This document shows positions 44,613 through 53,866 of a DNA stretch of 64,000 nt, piece after piece. The notes under the pieces are model-generated. The model was not told the origin of the DNA, did no database searches, and was given only the letters and a program-made list of their open reading frames with translations. This DNA is from Streptomyces sp. NBC_00490 (lineage in GTDB: Bacteria > Actinomycetota > Actinomycetes > Streptomycetales > Streptomycetaceae). The stretch is taken from contig NZ_CP107869.1 of the NCBI RefSeq assembly GCF_036013645.1, forward strand, positions 3,286,001 through 3,350,000. Direction: 5' to 3'. A program made the translations under genes and the position numbers. Numbering within the stretch: position 1 is the first letter of the stretch; each line of letters opens with the position of its first letter.

Positions 44613-46502
44613 ATGCATCTGCTCGACCTGCTCGACGATCCCCGCCCGTTCGCCCTGCTGCGCCGTCGCACGCCGGGCCATGACGAACAGAGCGTGGAGC
44701 TGCTGCTCGGCCCGGTCACCTCGTACGACCGGCTCGCCGACCTCCCCGACGAAGGCCTCGCCCTGGTCCCCTTCCGCCAGATCCGCGAGCGCGGCTTCGA
44801 CGTACGGGACGACGGGACACCGCTCGCGGTGCTGACGCCCGAGGAGACCCACACGCTGGACCTGGCGGAGGTCCTGGCCCAGCTCCCGGCGCACGACGTG
44901 CGGGTCGAGCGCGGTGGCTTCGACGTCGGCGACGAGGAGTACGCCGGGATCGTCGGGCGCGTGCTGCGGGAGGAGATCGGGCAGGGCGAGGGCGCGAACT
45001 TCGTGATCCGGCGGACGTACGAGGGGGAGATCCCGGGGTTCGGCAGAGCCGATGCCCTCGCCCTGTTCCGGCGGCTCCTGGAGGGTGAGCGCGGCGCGTA
45101 CTGGACGTTCGTCGTCCACACCGGTGACCGGACCCTCGTCGGCGCCAGCCCCGAGGTGCATGTACGCATGTCCGGCGGCACGGTCGTCATGAACCCGATC
45201 AGCGGGACGTACCGCTACCCGGCCGAAGGCCCCACCCCCGAGCACCTGCTGGACTTCCTCGCCGACGGCAAGGAGATCGAGGAGCTGTCGATGGTCGTCG
45301 ACGAGGAGCTCAAGATGATGTGCACCGTCGGCGACATGGGCGGGGTCGTCATCGGGCCGCGGCTGAAGGAGATGGCCCATCTCGCGCACACGGAGTACGA
45401 GCTGCGCGGGAAGTCCTCGCTGGATGTGCGTCAGGTGCTGAAGGAGACCATGTTCGCGGCGACCGTCACCGGCTCGCCCGTGCAGAACGCCTGCCGGGTC
45501 ATCGAGCGGCACGAGGTCGGGGGGCGCGGCTACTACGCGGGGGCGCTGGCGCTGCTCGGCAAGGACTCCGGCGGGGCCCAGACCCTGGACTCCCCCATCC
45601 TCATCCGCACCGCGGACATCGACGCGGCCGGCCGGCTGCGGGTACCGGTCGGTGCCACGCTCGTCCGCGGCTCGGACCCGGCGGGCGAGGTGGCCGAGAC
45701 GCACGCGAAGGCGGCGGGGGTGCTGGCGGCGCTGGGCGTGCGGGAGCAGAGGCCGCGCGAGGAGGGCGTACGTCCCCGGCTGGCCGATGATCCCCGGGTG
45801 CGGGCCGCGCTCGACGGCCGCCGGTCCTCGCTCGCCCCGTTCTGGCTGCGGATGCAGGAATCCCCCGGGAGGGACGCGGAGCTCACCGGTCACGCCCTGG
45901 TCGTGGACGGCGAGGACACCTTCACGGCGATGCTCGCGCACGTGCTGCGGTCCAGCGGACTGGACGTCACCGTCCGGCGGTACGACGAGCCCGGTCTGCG
46001 CGAGGCGGTCCTCGCGCATGAGGGCCCGGTGGTCCTGGGCCCCGGCCCGGGCGACCCCTGCGATCTGACCGACCCCAAGATGGTCTTCCTGCGTGACCTG
46101 ACCGCCCGTGTCGTCCGCGAGAACCGGCACGGTGTGCTCGGCGTCTGCCTCGGGCACGAGCTGCTGGCGGCCGAGCTGGGGCTGGAGATCGTACGGAAGG
46201 ACGTGCCCTACCAGGGCGCGCAGACGACGGTCGATCTGTTCGGGCGGCCGGAGACCGTGGGCTTCTACAACAGCTTCGTGGCGCACTGCGACGACGAGAC
46301 CGCGGCCGAGCTGGCCGCGCACGGGGTCGAGGTCAGCCGGAGCGCTTCGGGCGAGGTGCACGCCCTGCGCGGGCCGGGCTTCGCGGGAGTGCAGTTCCAC
46401 CCGGAGTCGGTGCTCACGCTGAACGGAGCCGCGGTCGTAAGAGAGTTGGCGGGTCAGCTGCGCGGGACGAGCACGTTCTCGGAGCGGCGGCCGGCCCTGT
46501 AG
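44613..46502 (+). CDS. trpE: Anthranilate synthase TrpE-TrpG fusion
   Basis: This single 629-residue chain carries both subunits needed to make anthranilate from chorismate and glutamine. The TrpE part (1 to about 420) has MNPISGTYRYPAEGPTPEHLLDFLADGKEIEELSMVVDEELKMM, HLAHTEYELRGKSSLDVRQ and the TVTGSPVQNACRVIERHE catalytic block. The TrpG glutaminase (about 430-615) has VVLGPGPGDP, the nucleophile Cys in LGVCLGHELLA, and the His/Glu of GVQFHPESVLTLNG. This PhzE-like fusion architecture is known from streptomycetes. The upstream trp attenuator marks it as tryptophan-controlled. Confidence 0.95.
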   Translation: MHLLDLLDDPRPFALLRRRTPGHDEQSVELLLGPVTSYDRLADLPDEGLALVPFRQIRERGFDVRDDGTPLAVLTPEETHTLDLAEVLAQLPAHDVRVERGGFDVGDEEYAGIVGRVLREEIGQGEGANFVIRRTYEGEIPGFGRADALALFRRLLEGERGAYWTFVVHTGDRTLVGASPEVHVRMSGGTVVMNPISGTYRYPAEGPTPEHLLDFLADGKEIEELSMVVDEELKMMCTVGDMGGVVIGPRLKEMAHLAHTEYELRGKSSLDVRQVLKETMFAATVTGSPVQNACRVIERHEVGGRGYYAGALALLGKDSGGAQTLDSPILIRTADIDAAGRLRVPVGATLVRGSDPAGEVAETHAKAAGVLAALGVREQRPREEGVRPRLADDPRVRAALDGRRSSLAPFWLRMQESPGRDAELTGHALVVDGEDTFTAMLAHVLRSSGLDVTVRRYDEPGLREAVLAHEGPVVLGPGPGDPCDLTDPKMVFLRDLTARVVRENRHGVLGVCLGHELLAAELGLEIVRKDVPYQGAQTTVDLFGRPETVGFYNSFVAHCDDETAAELAAHGVEVSRSASGEVHALRGPGFAGVQFHPESVLTLNGAAVVRELAGQLRGTSTFSERRPAL

Positions 46503-47449
46503 TCGAGGACGTTGCGCACCGTGGCGTCGACGATCTGGCCGACGGCGTCCACGGTGTAGTACGCCTGGTGGGATGTGACCAGGACATTCGGGAAGGTGAC
46601 CAGGCGGGCCAGGGTGTCGTCCTCGATGGCCTCCAGGGACTTGTCGAGGAAGAACAGGCCCGCCTCCGCCTCGTACACGTCGAGGCCGACGCCCGCGAAG
46701 CGGCCCGCGCGCAGCTCGTCGACGAGGGCGGTGGTGTCGATCAGGCCGCCGCGGCTGGAGTTGACCAGGATCGCGTCGTCCTTCATCGCCTTCAGGGCGT
46801 CGGCGTCGATGAGGCGCTGGGTCTCCGGCATCAGCGGGACGTGCAGGGTGACGAGGTCGGACTCGGCGAGGAGTTGTTCCTTGGGGACGTACTCCATGCC
46901 GAGTCCCCTGCACACCGGGTTCTCGGCGATGTCCCACCCCAGCAGGCGCATGCCGAAGCCGTGGGCGATGCGGGTGAAGGCCTCGCCGATCTTGCCGGTG
47001 CCGAGGACTCCGGCGGTGCGGCCGCGCAGGTCGCGGCCCATCAGGCCGTCGAGACGGAAGTCGAAGTCGCGGGTGCGGGTGGAGGCGCGGACGATACGGC
47101 GGTTGACCGCCATGGCGAGGGTCCAGGCGAACTCGGCGACGGAGTACGGCGAGTAGTACGAGACCCGGGCGACCGTCATGCCGAGCCGTTCGGCGGCCTC
47201 GAGGTCGATGTTGTTGAACCCGGTGGACCGCTGGGCGATCATCCGCGTGCCGCCGGCCGCGAGGACCTCCAGGACACCGCCGCCGAGTTCGGCGTTGACG
47301 CTGGTGGAGATCACCTCGTAGCCGGCCGCGATGGGGGCGGTGTCCTCGTTGAGGAAGACGTCGAGACAGCGGACCTCGTGATGCCCCCGGAAGGCCTGCT
47401 GGATCAGGGGCTTCTCGTCCGCCTGGACTCCGAAGGCGAGAATCTCCAC
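46454..47449 (-). CDS. D-2-hydroxyacid (D-lactate) dehydrogenase
   Basis: This 331-residue NAD-dependent enzyme of the D-isomer 2-hydroxyacid family is closest in motif pattern to fermentative D-lactate dehydrogenase. It has NNIDLEAAERLGMTVARVSYYSPYSVAEFA, the dinucleotide loop AGVLGTGKIGEAFTRIAHGFG, catalytic Arg in LVNSSRGGLIDTTAL, and catalytic His in VLVTSHQAYYT. GTG 47449 has GGAGGG 4 bases upstream. The last 49 bases overlap the end of the convergent trpE gene, so the two transcripts are antisense to each other there. The exact 2-keto acid substrate is inferred. Confidence 0.92.
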   Translation of the reverse strand: MEILAFGVQADEKPLIQQAFRGHHEVRCLDVFLNEDTAPIAAGYEVISTSVNAELGGGVLEVLAAGGTRMIAQRSTGFNNIDLEAAERLGMTVARVSYYSPYSVAEFAWTLAMAVNRRIVRASTRTRDFDFRLDGLMGRDLRGRTAGVLGTGKIGEAFTRIAHGFGMRLLGWDIAENPVCRGLGMEYVPKEQLLAESDLVTLHVPLMPETQRLIDADALKAMKDDAILVNSSRGGLIDTTALVDELRAGRFAGVGLDVYEAEAGLFFLDKSLEAIEDDTLARLVTFPNVLVTSHQAYYTVDAVGQIVDATVRNVLDYRAGRRSENVLVPRS

Positions 47450-47569
47450 ACGACCCTCCGAGGTGCGCCGGAATTGTCTGATACCGGCGAATATCTCACA
47501 GGCCGGCGAGTTCTCCCTCGTGCCGCTCCACCACCCGACCGCCGGTCCTCCCCGTGACGCCTGCGCGCC

Positions 47570-47600
47570 GAACGCCGCCGCGGTGACCGCGGCGGCGTTC
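47570..47600 (-). terminator. 31-base palindromic hairpin after pfkA
   Basis: Arms GAACGCCGCCGCGGT (47570-47584) and ACCGCGGCGGCGTTC (47586-47600) are perfectly complementary around one base. The hairpin is 53 bases past the pfkA stop on the minus strand and separates pfkA from the dehydrogenase gene. Confidence 0.75.
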
Positions 47601-47653
47601 GGGTGTCGCACAACTCACTTCACAGGAAGGGGAGTTGCTCCCGGTCTCCGGTG

Positions 47654-48682
47654 TCAGCCGAAGAACACCCCGACCTCCTCGTACAGCTTCGGGTCCACGG
47701 TCTTCAGCTTGGCCGTCGCCTCCGCGATCGGCACCCGCACGATGTCCGTGCCGCGCAGCGCGACCATCTTGCCGAAGTCGCCGTCCCGGACGGCCTCGAT
47801 GGCGTGCAGGCCGAAGCGGGTGGCGAGCCAGCGGTCGAAGGCGCTGGGGGTGCCGCCGCGCTGGATGTGCCCGAGGACCGTCGTACGGGCCTCCTTGCCG
47901 GTCCGCTTCTCGATCTCCTTGGCCAGCCACTCGCCGACCCCGGACAGCCGGACGTGTCCGAAGGAGTCCAGCGACTCGTCCTTGAGGACCGCGTCACCGT
48001 CCTTGGGCATCGCGCCCTCGGCGACGACCACGATCGGCGCGTACGAGGCCTTGAAGCGGGAGGTCACCCAGGCGCACACCTGGTCGACGTCGAAGCGCTG
48101 CTCGGGGATGAGGATGACGTTGGCGCCGCCGGCCAGCCCCGAATGGAGGGCGATCCAGCCCGCGTGCCGGCCCATGACCTCGCAGACCAGGACCCGCATA
48201 TGGGACTCGGCGGTGGTGTGCAGCCGGTCGATCGCCTCCGTGGCGATGCCGACCGCGGTGTCGAAGCCGAAGGTGTAGTCGGTGCCGGACAGGTCGTTGT
48301 CGATGGTCTTCGGTACGGCGACGACGGGGACGCCGTACTCGTCGTTGAGCCGTGCCGCCACGCCGAGGGTGTCCTCGCCGCCGATGGCGATGAGCGCCTC
48401 GACCTCCTGCTTGGCGAGGTTCTCCTTGATGCGGCGGATGCCGCCCTCCACCTTCAGCGGGTTGGTCCGCGAGGAGCCGAGGATGGTGCCGCCGCGGGGC
48501 AGGATGCCGCGCACGGCGGGGATGTCGAGGCGGACGGTGTCGTTCTCCAGTGGTCCTCGCCAGCCGTCCCGGAAGCCGACGAAGTCATAGCCGTACTCCT
48601 GCACGCCCTTGCGGACGACGCCCCGGATGACGGCGTTGAGCCCGGGGCAGTCGCCGCCTCCGGTCAGTACTCCGACCCGCAT
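47654..48682 (-). CDS. pfkA: ATP-dependent 6-phosphofructokinase
   Basis: Phosphofructokinase makes fructose 1,6-bisphosphate, the committed step of glycolysis. The 342-residue protein has the donor loop VGVLTGGGDCPGLNAVIRGVV, RGGTILGSSRTNP, IGGEDTLGVAARL, the catalytic Asp in VPKTIDNDLSGTDYTFGFDTA, VCEVMGRHAGWIALHSGLAGG and LGHIQRGGTPSAFDRWLATRFG. This is the group III bacterial PFK architecture that includes the known Streptomyces ATP enzymes. ATG 48682 is preceded by AGGGACA. It is transcribed alone. Confidence 0.95.
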   Translation of the reverse strand: MRVGVLTGGGDCPGLNAVIRGVVRKGVQEYGYDFVGFRDGWRGPLENDTVRLDIPAVRGILPRGGTILGSSRTNPLKVEGGIRRIKENLAKQEVEALIAIGGEDTLGVAARLNDEYGVPVVAVPKTIDNDLSGTDYTFGFDTAVGIATEAIDRLHTTAESHMRVLVCEVMGRHAGWIALHSGLAGGANVILIPEQRFDVDQVCAWVTSRFKASYAPIVVVAEGAMPKDGDAVLKDESLDSFGHVRLSGVGEWLAKEIEKRTGKEARTTVLGHIQRGGTPSAFDRWLATRFGLHAIEAVRDGDFGKMVALRGTDIVRVPIAEATAKLKTVDPKLYEEVGVFFG

Positions 48683-48814
48683 GGAAATGTCCCTTCGCCG
48701 CGGTTGCCTGTGAGGGTCACGCTAATGGTGATCCAGGTCACACAGCGATGGGCGGGAAGGGCAATTCCGGTGAATCAGATGGCCGTTGGTTTACGCGCCG
48801 TCAAGCGCGCGCTC

Positions 48815-49489
48815 CTATTCATCGTCGAGCCCGCGTTCTATGGCGTACCGGACGAGCTCGACCCGGTTGTGAAGCTGCAGCTTGCCGAGGGTGTTCTGGA
48901 CGTGGTTCTGGACCGTGCGGTGCGAGATGACCAGACGCTCGGCGATCTGCTTGTAGCTCAGGCCCTTGGCGACCAGCCGCAGCACCTCCGTCTCCCGGTC
49001 GGTGAGCTGCGGCGCCTTGGGCTGGTCGGTGTCCGGGGCGGGCGCGGGCTCGGAGGCCAGCCGGCGGTACTCCCCGAGGACGAGTCCCGCGAGACCGGGC
49101 GTGAAGACGGGGTCGCCGACGGCCGTACGGCGGACCGCGTCCAGCAGTTCCTCGGTGGACGCCGACTTCAGCAGATAGCCGGTCGCGCCCGACTTCACGG
49201 CCTCCAGGACGTCCGCGTGCTCACCGCTGGCCGACAGCACAAGAACGCGCAGCGCCGGGTTGTGCCCGACGAGTTCCTTGCAGACCTGGACACCGGGCTT
49301 CAACGGCAGGTTCAGGTCGAGCACCAGCACATCCGGCCCGGCGGCCTTGGCACGGCGTACGGCCTGGTCGCCGTCGCCCGCGGTGGCCACCACGTCGAAG
49401 CCGGACGCGTCCAGGTCGCGGGCGACCGCGTCGCGCCACATCGGGTGGTCGTCTACCACCATCACCTTGATCGGGCCCTGGTCACTCAT
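48815..49489 (-). CDS. macR: MacR response regulator (NarL/LuxR type)
   Basis: This 224-residue regulator has a receiver domain (VMVVDDHPMWRDAV with the acidic pocket, phospho-Asp in DVLVLDLNLPLKPG, LVLSAS, and Lys in GYLLKSAS). A LuxR-type helix-turn-helix follows (LTDRETEVLRLVAKGLSYKQIAERLVISHRTVQNHVQNTLGKLQLHNRVELVRYAI). It overlaps the kinase gene macS by 4 bases. Next to pfkA this pair corresponds in my memory to MacRS of S. coelicolor, which affects morphogenesis and actinorhodin production. The open frame upstream of ATG 49489 lies within macS. Confidence 0.92.
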   Translation of the reverse strand: MSDQGPIKVMVVDDHPMWRDAVARDLDASGFDVVATAGDGDQAVRRAKAAGPDVLVLDLNLPLKPGVQVCKELVGHNPALRVLVLSASGEHADVLEAVKSGATGYLLKSASTEELLDAVRRTAVGDPVFTPGLAGLVLGEYRRLASEPAPAPDTDQPKAPQLTDRETEVLRLVAKGLSYKQIAERLVISHRTVQNHVQNTLGKLQLHNRVELVRYAIERGLDDE

Positions 49490-50700
49490 CGCTGTCCTGC
49501 CTTCCCCCGTGAAACCTTCGGTACCTTCAGCTCGACCTCCGTGCCCTGCCCGGGCACCGAGATCAGTTCGGCGCTGCCGCCTAGTTCGCCCAACCGCCCC
49601 CGGATCGACAGGGCCACCCCCATCCGCCCCTCCCCCTCGGCCTGCGCGAGCCGCCCGTCGGGGATGCCGGGCCCGTCGTCGCGTACGGTCACCACGACCT
49701 CCTCGGGCTCGTCCTCGACAAGGATCCACGCGCGCGCGTGCTCACCGGCATGCTTGCGTACGTTGTCCAGGGCGGCCCCCACCGCGGCGGCCAGCTCCTT
49801 CGCGGCGGCCGGGGGCAGTTCCACCGGGGCGCCGGGCTCGGCGAAGCTGACCTTGGCGGCGGCGAACGGGGCGAGCAGCGCGCGGAGATCGACGGGCCCC
49901 TCGGGATCCGGCTCGTCGACGGCCCGTACGACCGCCCCCTGGGCCGCGTCCTCCGACACCCACGAGACGGGCCTCAGCCCGCCGGAGACCAGGGTGCGCA
50001 GCGCCACCTCCTGCTCGCCGGCCATCCGGCCCAGCTCGGCCGCCTCGCCGCCGATGACGGCACCGCGCCGCTGCACCATGGCGAGCACCTGGAGCACGCT
50101 GTCGTGGATGTCCCGCGCGAGCCGCTCCCGCTCCCTGGTCGCGGCCTCGATCTCCAGGGCGCGGGCCAGGGTGCGCTCGGAGGCGCGGGCGACCTCGACG
50201 ACGTAGCCGATGGCGATGGAGGCGACCCACACGAGGATGACGTTGTGGACGGTGTCCCGGGCCGGCTGGCCGCGCTCGATCAGGTTGGCGGCGGCGACCG
50301 GTGTGGAGGCGAACGCGGCCCAGCGCCAGCCGCCCTTGATGGCGTACGCGAGGACCGAGCCGGCGGTCCATATCGACGGCAGGGTGGGCCCGCCGGTGTC
50401 GATGTGGTGGTCGTTGACGACCAGCGGGGTCAGGAGGATGCCGGTGACCGCGACGGCGAGGTCCACGGCAAGGAAGCGCTTGGTGCAGGCGGCCTCGTTC
50501 TGGACCCGGGGCAGGGTGGCGAGCGTCCAGCCGCACAGGACGACGTAGTACGCGACGGCGATGCCCGGGCGGTCGTAGTTCTCGTAGTTGGCGGCGAACA
50601 GTCCGACCGCGTACAGCAGGGTCAGCACCCGGTAGCCGGTGAGCGCGCGCCACAGCGGCAGCTCCACCGACATCCTCATCACACGCTCACGCCTGGCCAT
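49486..50700 (-). CDS. macS: MacS sensor histidine kinase
   Basis: This 404-residue membrane kinase has about five or six transmembrane helices in the first 190 residues and no large extracytoplasmic domain. A HisKA_3 dimerisation region follows, with phospho-acceptor His in ERERLARDIHDSVLQVLAMVQRRG. The ATP-binding domain has the N box AAVGAALDNVRKHAG, G1 VRDDGPGIPDG and a G2-like GRMGVALSIRGRLGELGGSAELISVPGQGTEVEL. It heads the macS-macR operon. The absence of a sensor domain suggests membrane or intramembrane signal detection. Confidence 0.93.
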   Translation of the reverse strand: MARRERVMRMSVELPLWRALTGYRVLTLLYAVGLFAANYENYDRPGIAVAYYVVLCGWTLATLPRVQNEAACTKRFLAVDLAVAVTGILLTPLVVNDHHIDTGGPTLPSIWTAGSVLAYAIKGGWRWAAFASTPVAAANLIERGQPARDTVHNVILVWVASIAIGYVVEVARASERTLARALEIEAATRERERLARDIHDSVLQVLAMVQRRGAVIGGEAAELGRMAGEQEVALRTLVSGGLRPVSWVSEDAAQGAVVRAVDEPDPEGPVDLRALLAPFAAAKVSFAEPGAPVELPPAAAKELAAAVGAALDNVRKHAGEHARAWILVEDEPEEVVVTVRDDGPGIPDGRLAQAEGEGRMGVALSIRGRLGELGGSAELISVPGQGTEVELKVPKVSRGKAGQR

Positions 50701-50727
50701 GCCCCCACCCCCGGCCCCGAAGTCCCG

Positions 50728-51489
50728 TCAGGACTCGGAGCGTTCCTTCTCAGCCTTCGCGAGTGCGGCCTTCGCCGCCTTCTCCGCTTCCTTCTCGGCC
50801 TTGGCCGCGTCCGCGATCTGCCGCTTGGCGGCGGTCGCGTACATGTCGACGTACTCCTGGCCGGAGAGCTTCATGATTTCGTACATGACCTCGTCGGTCA
50901 CCGCGCGCAGCACGAACCGGTCGTGCTCCATGCCCTGGTACCGGGTGAAGTCCAGGGGCCGGCCGATGCGGATGCCGGGCCGCATCAGCTTGGGCATCAC
51001 CTGCCCGGGCGGCTGGATCTTCTCGGTGTCGATCATGGCGACCGGGATGACGGGCGCGCCGGTGGCGAGCGCCACGCGCGCGAGGCCGCCCGGCTTGCCC
51101 CGGTAGAGGCGGCCGTCGGGCGAGCGCGTGCCCTCCGGGTAGATCCCGAACAGCTCACCGCGCTCCAGCACCTCGATGCCGGCCTTGACCGCGGCCTCGC
51201 CCGCGCCGCGCGCACCGGAGCGGTCCACGGGAAGCTGCCCGGCGCCCTTGAAGAACGCGGCCGTGAGCCGGCCCTTCAGCCCTGGCGTGGTGAAGTACTC
51301 CGCCTTGGCGATGAAGGTGACCTTGCGGTCCAGGACCGCGGGCAGGAAGAAGGAGTCCGAGAAGGACAGGTGGTTGCTCGCCAGGATCGCGGGGCCCGTG
51401 TCAGGGATGTTCTCGAGGCCTTCCACCCAGGGCCTGAAGGCGACCTTCAGCGGCCCGCCGATGGCGACCTTCATCGTTCCGTACAACAA
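50728..51489 (-). CDS. PlsC-type 1-acylglycerol-3-phosphate acyltransferase
   Basis: This family acylates lysophosphatidic acid in phospholipid synthesis. The HX4D catalytic motif is in ASNHLSFSDSFFLPA, the substrate motif EGTR in FGIYPEGTRSPDG, and VIPVAMIDTEKIQPPG follows. The C-terminal 30 residues are an Ala/Lys/Glu-rich helix. TTG 51489 has GGAGG 7 bases upstream and gives 253 residues. ATG 51474, 15 bases further in, is an alternative. It is separated by 27 bases from macS, which follows on the same strand, so it may be cotranscribed. Confidence 0.92.
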   Translation of the reverse strand: MLYGTMKVAIGGPLKVAFRPWVEGLENIPDTGPAILASNHLSFSDSFFLPAVLDRKVTFIAKAEYFTTPGLKGRLTAAFFKGAGQLPVDRSGARGAGEAAVKAGIEVLERGELFGIYPEGTRSPDGRLYRGKPGGLARVALATGAPVIPVAMIDTEKIQPPGQVMPKLMRPGIRIGRPLDFTRYQGMEHDRFVLRAVTDEVMYEIMKLSGQEYVDMYATAAKRQIADAAKAEKEAEKAAKAALAKAEKERSES

Positions 51490-51634
51490 CCCCGTGCCTC
51501 CTGTGTCTGTCGGTGAGACCTTAACCCGGAGCATCGGCAATGGTCCCGACGACCCTGGTCGGTGTCAGTGCGGTCGCGTACGGTGAACCTCACCTGGACT
51601 CGTTCACACCCTTCTCATGAACAGGAGACCGAAG

Positions 51635-52414
51635 GTGCCGGTCCTTGCTGGAGCCGAGCCGTTCCGCCACGAGGGCGGGGAGACAGGCGTCCTCCTCTGC
51701 CACGGCTTCACCGGTTCCCCGCAGTCGCTGCGCCCCTGGGCGGAGTACCTCGCCGAGCGCGGTCTCACCGTGTCGCTGCCTCTCCTTCCGGGGCACGGCA
51801 CCCGCTGGGAGGACATGGCACTCACCGGCTGGCAGGACTGGTACGCCGAGGTGGACCGCGAGCTGCGGGCCCTGCGTGAGCGCTGCGCCCAGGTGTTCGT
51901 GGCGGGTCTGTCCATGGGCGGTGCCCTCGCCCTGCGGCTGGCCGCCAAGCACGGCGACGCGGTCCGCGGAGTGGTGGTCGTCAACCCGGCGAACCGTATG
52001 CACGGCCTCGCGCCCTACGCCCTTCCGGTGGTGCGCCATCTGCTGCGGACGACGCCGGGGATCGCCGACGACATCGCCAAGGAGGGCGCCCACGAGCTGG
52101 GCTACACCCGGGTGCCGCTGCACTCCGCGCACTCCCTGCGCCAGTTCTTCCGCCTGGTCGACGGTGAGCTTCCGCAGGTCACCCAGCCGCTGCTGGTGCT
52201 GCGCAGCGCCGAGGACCACGTGGTGCCGGCGGCCGACTCCGCGCGCGTGCTGAGCCGGGTGTCCTCGACGGACGTATCGGAGATCGTGCTGGAACAGAGT
52301 TACCACGTGGCGACGTTGGACCATGACGCGGAGCGGATCTTCGAGGAGAGCTTCGCGTTCATCGGCCGGCTCGCAACCGGTATCGGCAAGGAAGGGACGG
52401 CCGCACGTGGCTGA
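51635..52414 (+). CDS. Alpha/beta-hydrolase carboxylesterase
   Basis: This cytoplasmic esterase or monoacylglycerol-lipase-like enzyme has oxyanion region LLCHGFTGSPQSLRPWAEYL, nucleophile GLSMGGALAL, Asp in LRSAEDHVVPAADS and His in QSYHVATLDHDAERIF. The catalytic triad is complete and the pattern resembles Est30-type carboxylesterases. GTG 51635 has AGGAG 7 bases upstream (259 residues). ATG 51617 lacks a ribosome site. The stop overlaps the next gene, forming a two-gene operon. The natural ester is unknown. Confidence 0.92.
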   Translation: MPVLAGAEPFRHEGGETGVLLCHGFTGSPQSLRPWAEYLAERGLTVSLPLLPGHGTRWEDMALTGWQDWYAEVDRELRALRERCAQVFVAGLSMGGALALRLAAKHGDAVRGVVVVNPANRMHGLAPYALPVVRHLLRTTPGIADDIAKEGAHELGYTRVPLHSAHSLRQFFRLVDGELPQVTQPLLVLRSAEDHVVPAADSARVLSRVSSTDVSEIVLEQSYHVATLDHDAERIFEESFAFIGRLATGIGKEGTAARG

Positions 52415-52979
52415 GCACGACTCCGACCGCGAGGACCGCGAGCCGGACGAGCAGGGCGTGCCCTTCGACGAGGCGGCCGCCTGGGCGGCGATCGTCGCCG
52501 GGTACGGCGAGGAGCCGAAGGATCCGCCGGGCGCCAAGCCGTTCAAGTCGGTGGAGGACCTGGCGCTGCTGGAGCCGGAGACCAACTCGGAGGAGCCGAA
52601 GGAGGACGAGAAGCCGGAGAAGCCCGCCTCGGCCAAGCCGCTGGGCAGCTCCGTCGCCTTCGCTCCGGGTGTCGGCCCGCGTGACTACACGGCTCCCGAG
52701 CCGGTGGAGGAGGACTTCGACGAGGACGACGAGGGCCACTTCGTCCCGCCGGAGCCGCCGCCGCTGCCGGCCGCGGACACCACCGCGAAGTTCGCGTGGC
52801 TGGCAGTCCTGGGCGGCCCCCTGCTGCTCCTGCTGGCGATACTGCTCACCTGGGACATGACCTGGTGGCTCGCCACCATCGGCATCGGCGGTTTCCTGGG
52901 CGGGTTCGCGACGCTGGTGATGCGGATGCGGACGGATGAGGACGAGGACGACGACCCGGGACGCGGAGCGGTCGTCTGA
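52407..52979 (+). CDS. Acidic membrane protein of unknown function
   Basis: The 190-residue product starts at GTG 52407, overlapping the esterase stop. The first 120 residues are strongly acidic and proline-rich, with a short conserved-looking block VPFDEAAAWAAIVAGYGEEPKDPPG. Two transmembrane helices at about 129-170 (FAWLAVLGGPLLLLLAILLTW, LATIGIGGFLGGFATLVM) follow, and the tail is acidic (TDEDEDDDPG). It looks like a Streptomyces-type membrane protein with a disordered cytoplasmic head. Coupling to the esterase is the only functional clue. Confidence 0.85.
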   Translation: MAEHDSDREDREPDEQGVPFDEAAAWAAIVAGYGEEPKDPPGAKPFKSVEDLALLEPETNSEEPKEDEKPEKPASAKPLGSSVAFAPGVGPRDYTAPEPVEEDFDEDDEGHFVPPEPPPLPAADTTAKFAWLAVLGGPLLLLLAILLTWDMTWWLATIGIGGFLGGFATLVMRMRTDEDEDDDPGRGAVV

Positions 52980-53005
52980 GGCTCAGCCTGCCGGAACTCC
53001 GAGGC

Positions 53006-53728
53006 TCAGCCCACCGGAACTCTGAGGGTGGCCAGGACCGGAAGATGGTCCGTGGCCGCCCTCAAGTCTGTCCCGGTGACGCCGGGGAGTTCGAGCGGTA
53101 CGCCGCAGCCGAGCACCTCGATGCCCTTCGTCGCGAAGATCGCGTCGATGCGCTGGTGGGGTTCGGTGCGGGTCCAGGTGTGCTCGGCGCCGTCGGGGGC
53201 CGTTGCCCAGCAGTCCTGGAGGGTGTCGGAGAGACGGGTGAACGTGCGGCCGCCGGGGCGTTCGTTGAGGTCGCCGCCCGCGATCGCGTGCTCCACGCCC
53301 AGTGCGGCCAGGCGGTCCAGGAGCATGCCGCCCTGCTCGTAGCGCTCGTCCTTGCGCAGGGAGAGGTGGCAGCTGAGAACGCCGAGGCGGGCGCCGCCGA
53401 TCCGGACGACCGCGGTGGCGAAACCGCGTCGGTGCTCGCCTGGCGTGAGCGGGAGAAGGACGTCTTCCGTGCGCTCGACCGTGGTGCGGAGGTTGCACAG
53501 GATCGCCGGTCCCGCGGCTGTGGCGCCGCCGGTGAGGGTGACGAGGTCCGCGGCGTGGGCCAGGCGGGCGAGTTTCTTGCGCCAGCGGAAGAAGCGGGGG
53601 GCTTCCTGGATCAGTACGAGGTCCGGGGCACAGGCGCGGATGACTCTGGCCAGCGCGTCGGTGTCGTCCCGCATGGAGCGGATGTTGTAGCTCAGGACTC
53701 GGACGAGGGTGGAATCGTCGAATGCCAT
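53006..53728 (-). CDS. Endonuclease/exonuclease/phosphatase family protein
   Basis: This 240-residue protein has the EEP superfamily fold. Metal and catalytic motifs are VLSYNIRSMRDDTDAL, LVLIQEAPRFFRWR with the key Glu, LSCHLSLRKDERYEQ, AGGDLNERPGG, RIDAIFATKG and the terminal TDHLPVLATLRV, so the active site looks complete. It has no signal peptide. Substrates of this superfamily range from DNA to phosphoinositides and phospholipids, and this one cannot be assigned. It is downstream of glkA on the same strand but separated by 138 bases with a small GC hairpin near 53807-53820. Confidence 0.88.
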   Translation of the reverse strand: MAFDDSTLVRVLSYNIRSMRDDTDALARVIRACAPDLVLIQEAPRFFRWRKKLARLAHAADLVTLTGGATAAGPAILCNLRTTVERTEDVLLPLTPGEHRRGFATAVVRIGGARLGVLSCHLSLRKDERYEQGGMLLDRLAALGVEHAIAGGDLNERPGGRTFTRLSDTLQDCWATAPDGAEHTWTRTEPHQRIDAIFATKGIEVLGCGVPLELPGVTGTDLRAATDHLPVLATLRVPVG

Positions 53729-53866
53729 GGGGTGATTTTTGCGCCTGATGGCTCGGGGCGCGAGGTGTGTGCGCGACTGCCGGATCGTCGTGGCTTGTCG
53801 CGCCCACGCGGCGGAGCCGCATGTTTATACAGTCCCGCGCCCCCAGGCATACTCACCTGCCCGGCA

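Noticed and set aside
47603..50206. Plus-strand frame of 867 codons opposite pfkA, macR and macS
   Set aside because: It is antisense to three recognisable genes and crosses their boundaries, so it is an artefact of high GC.
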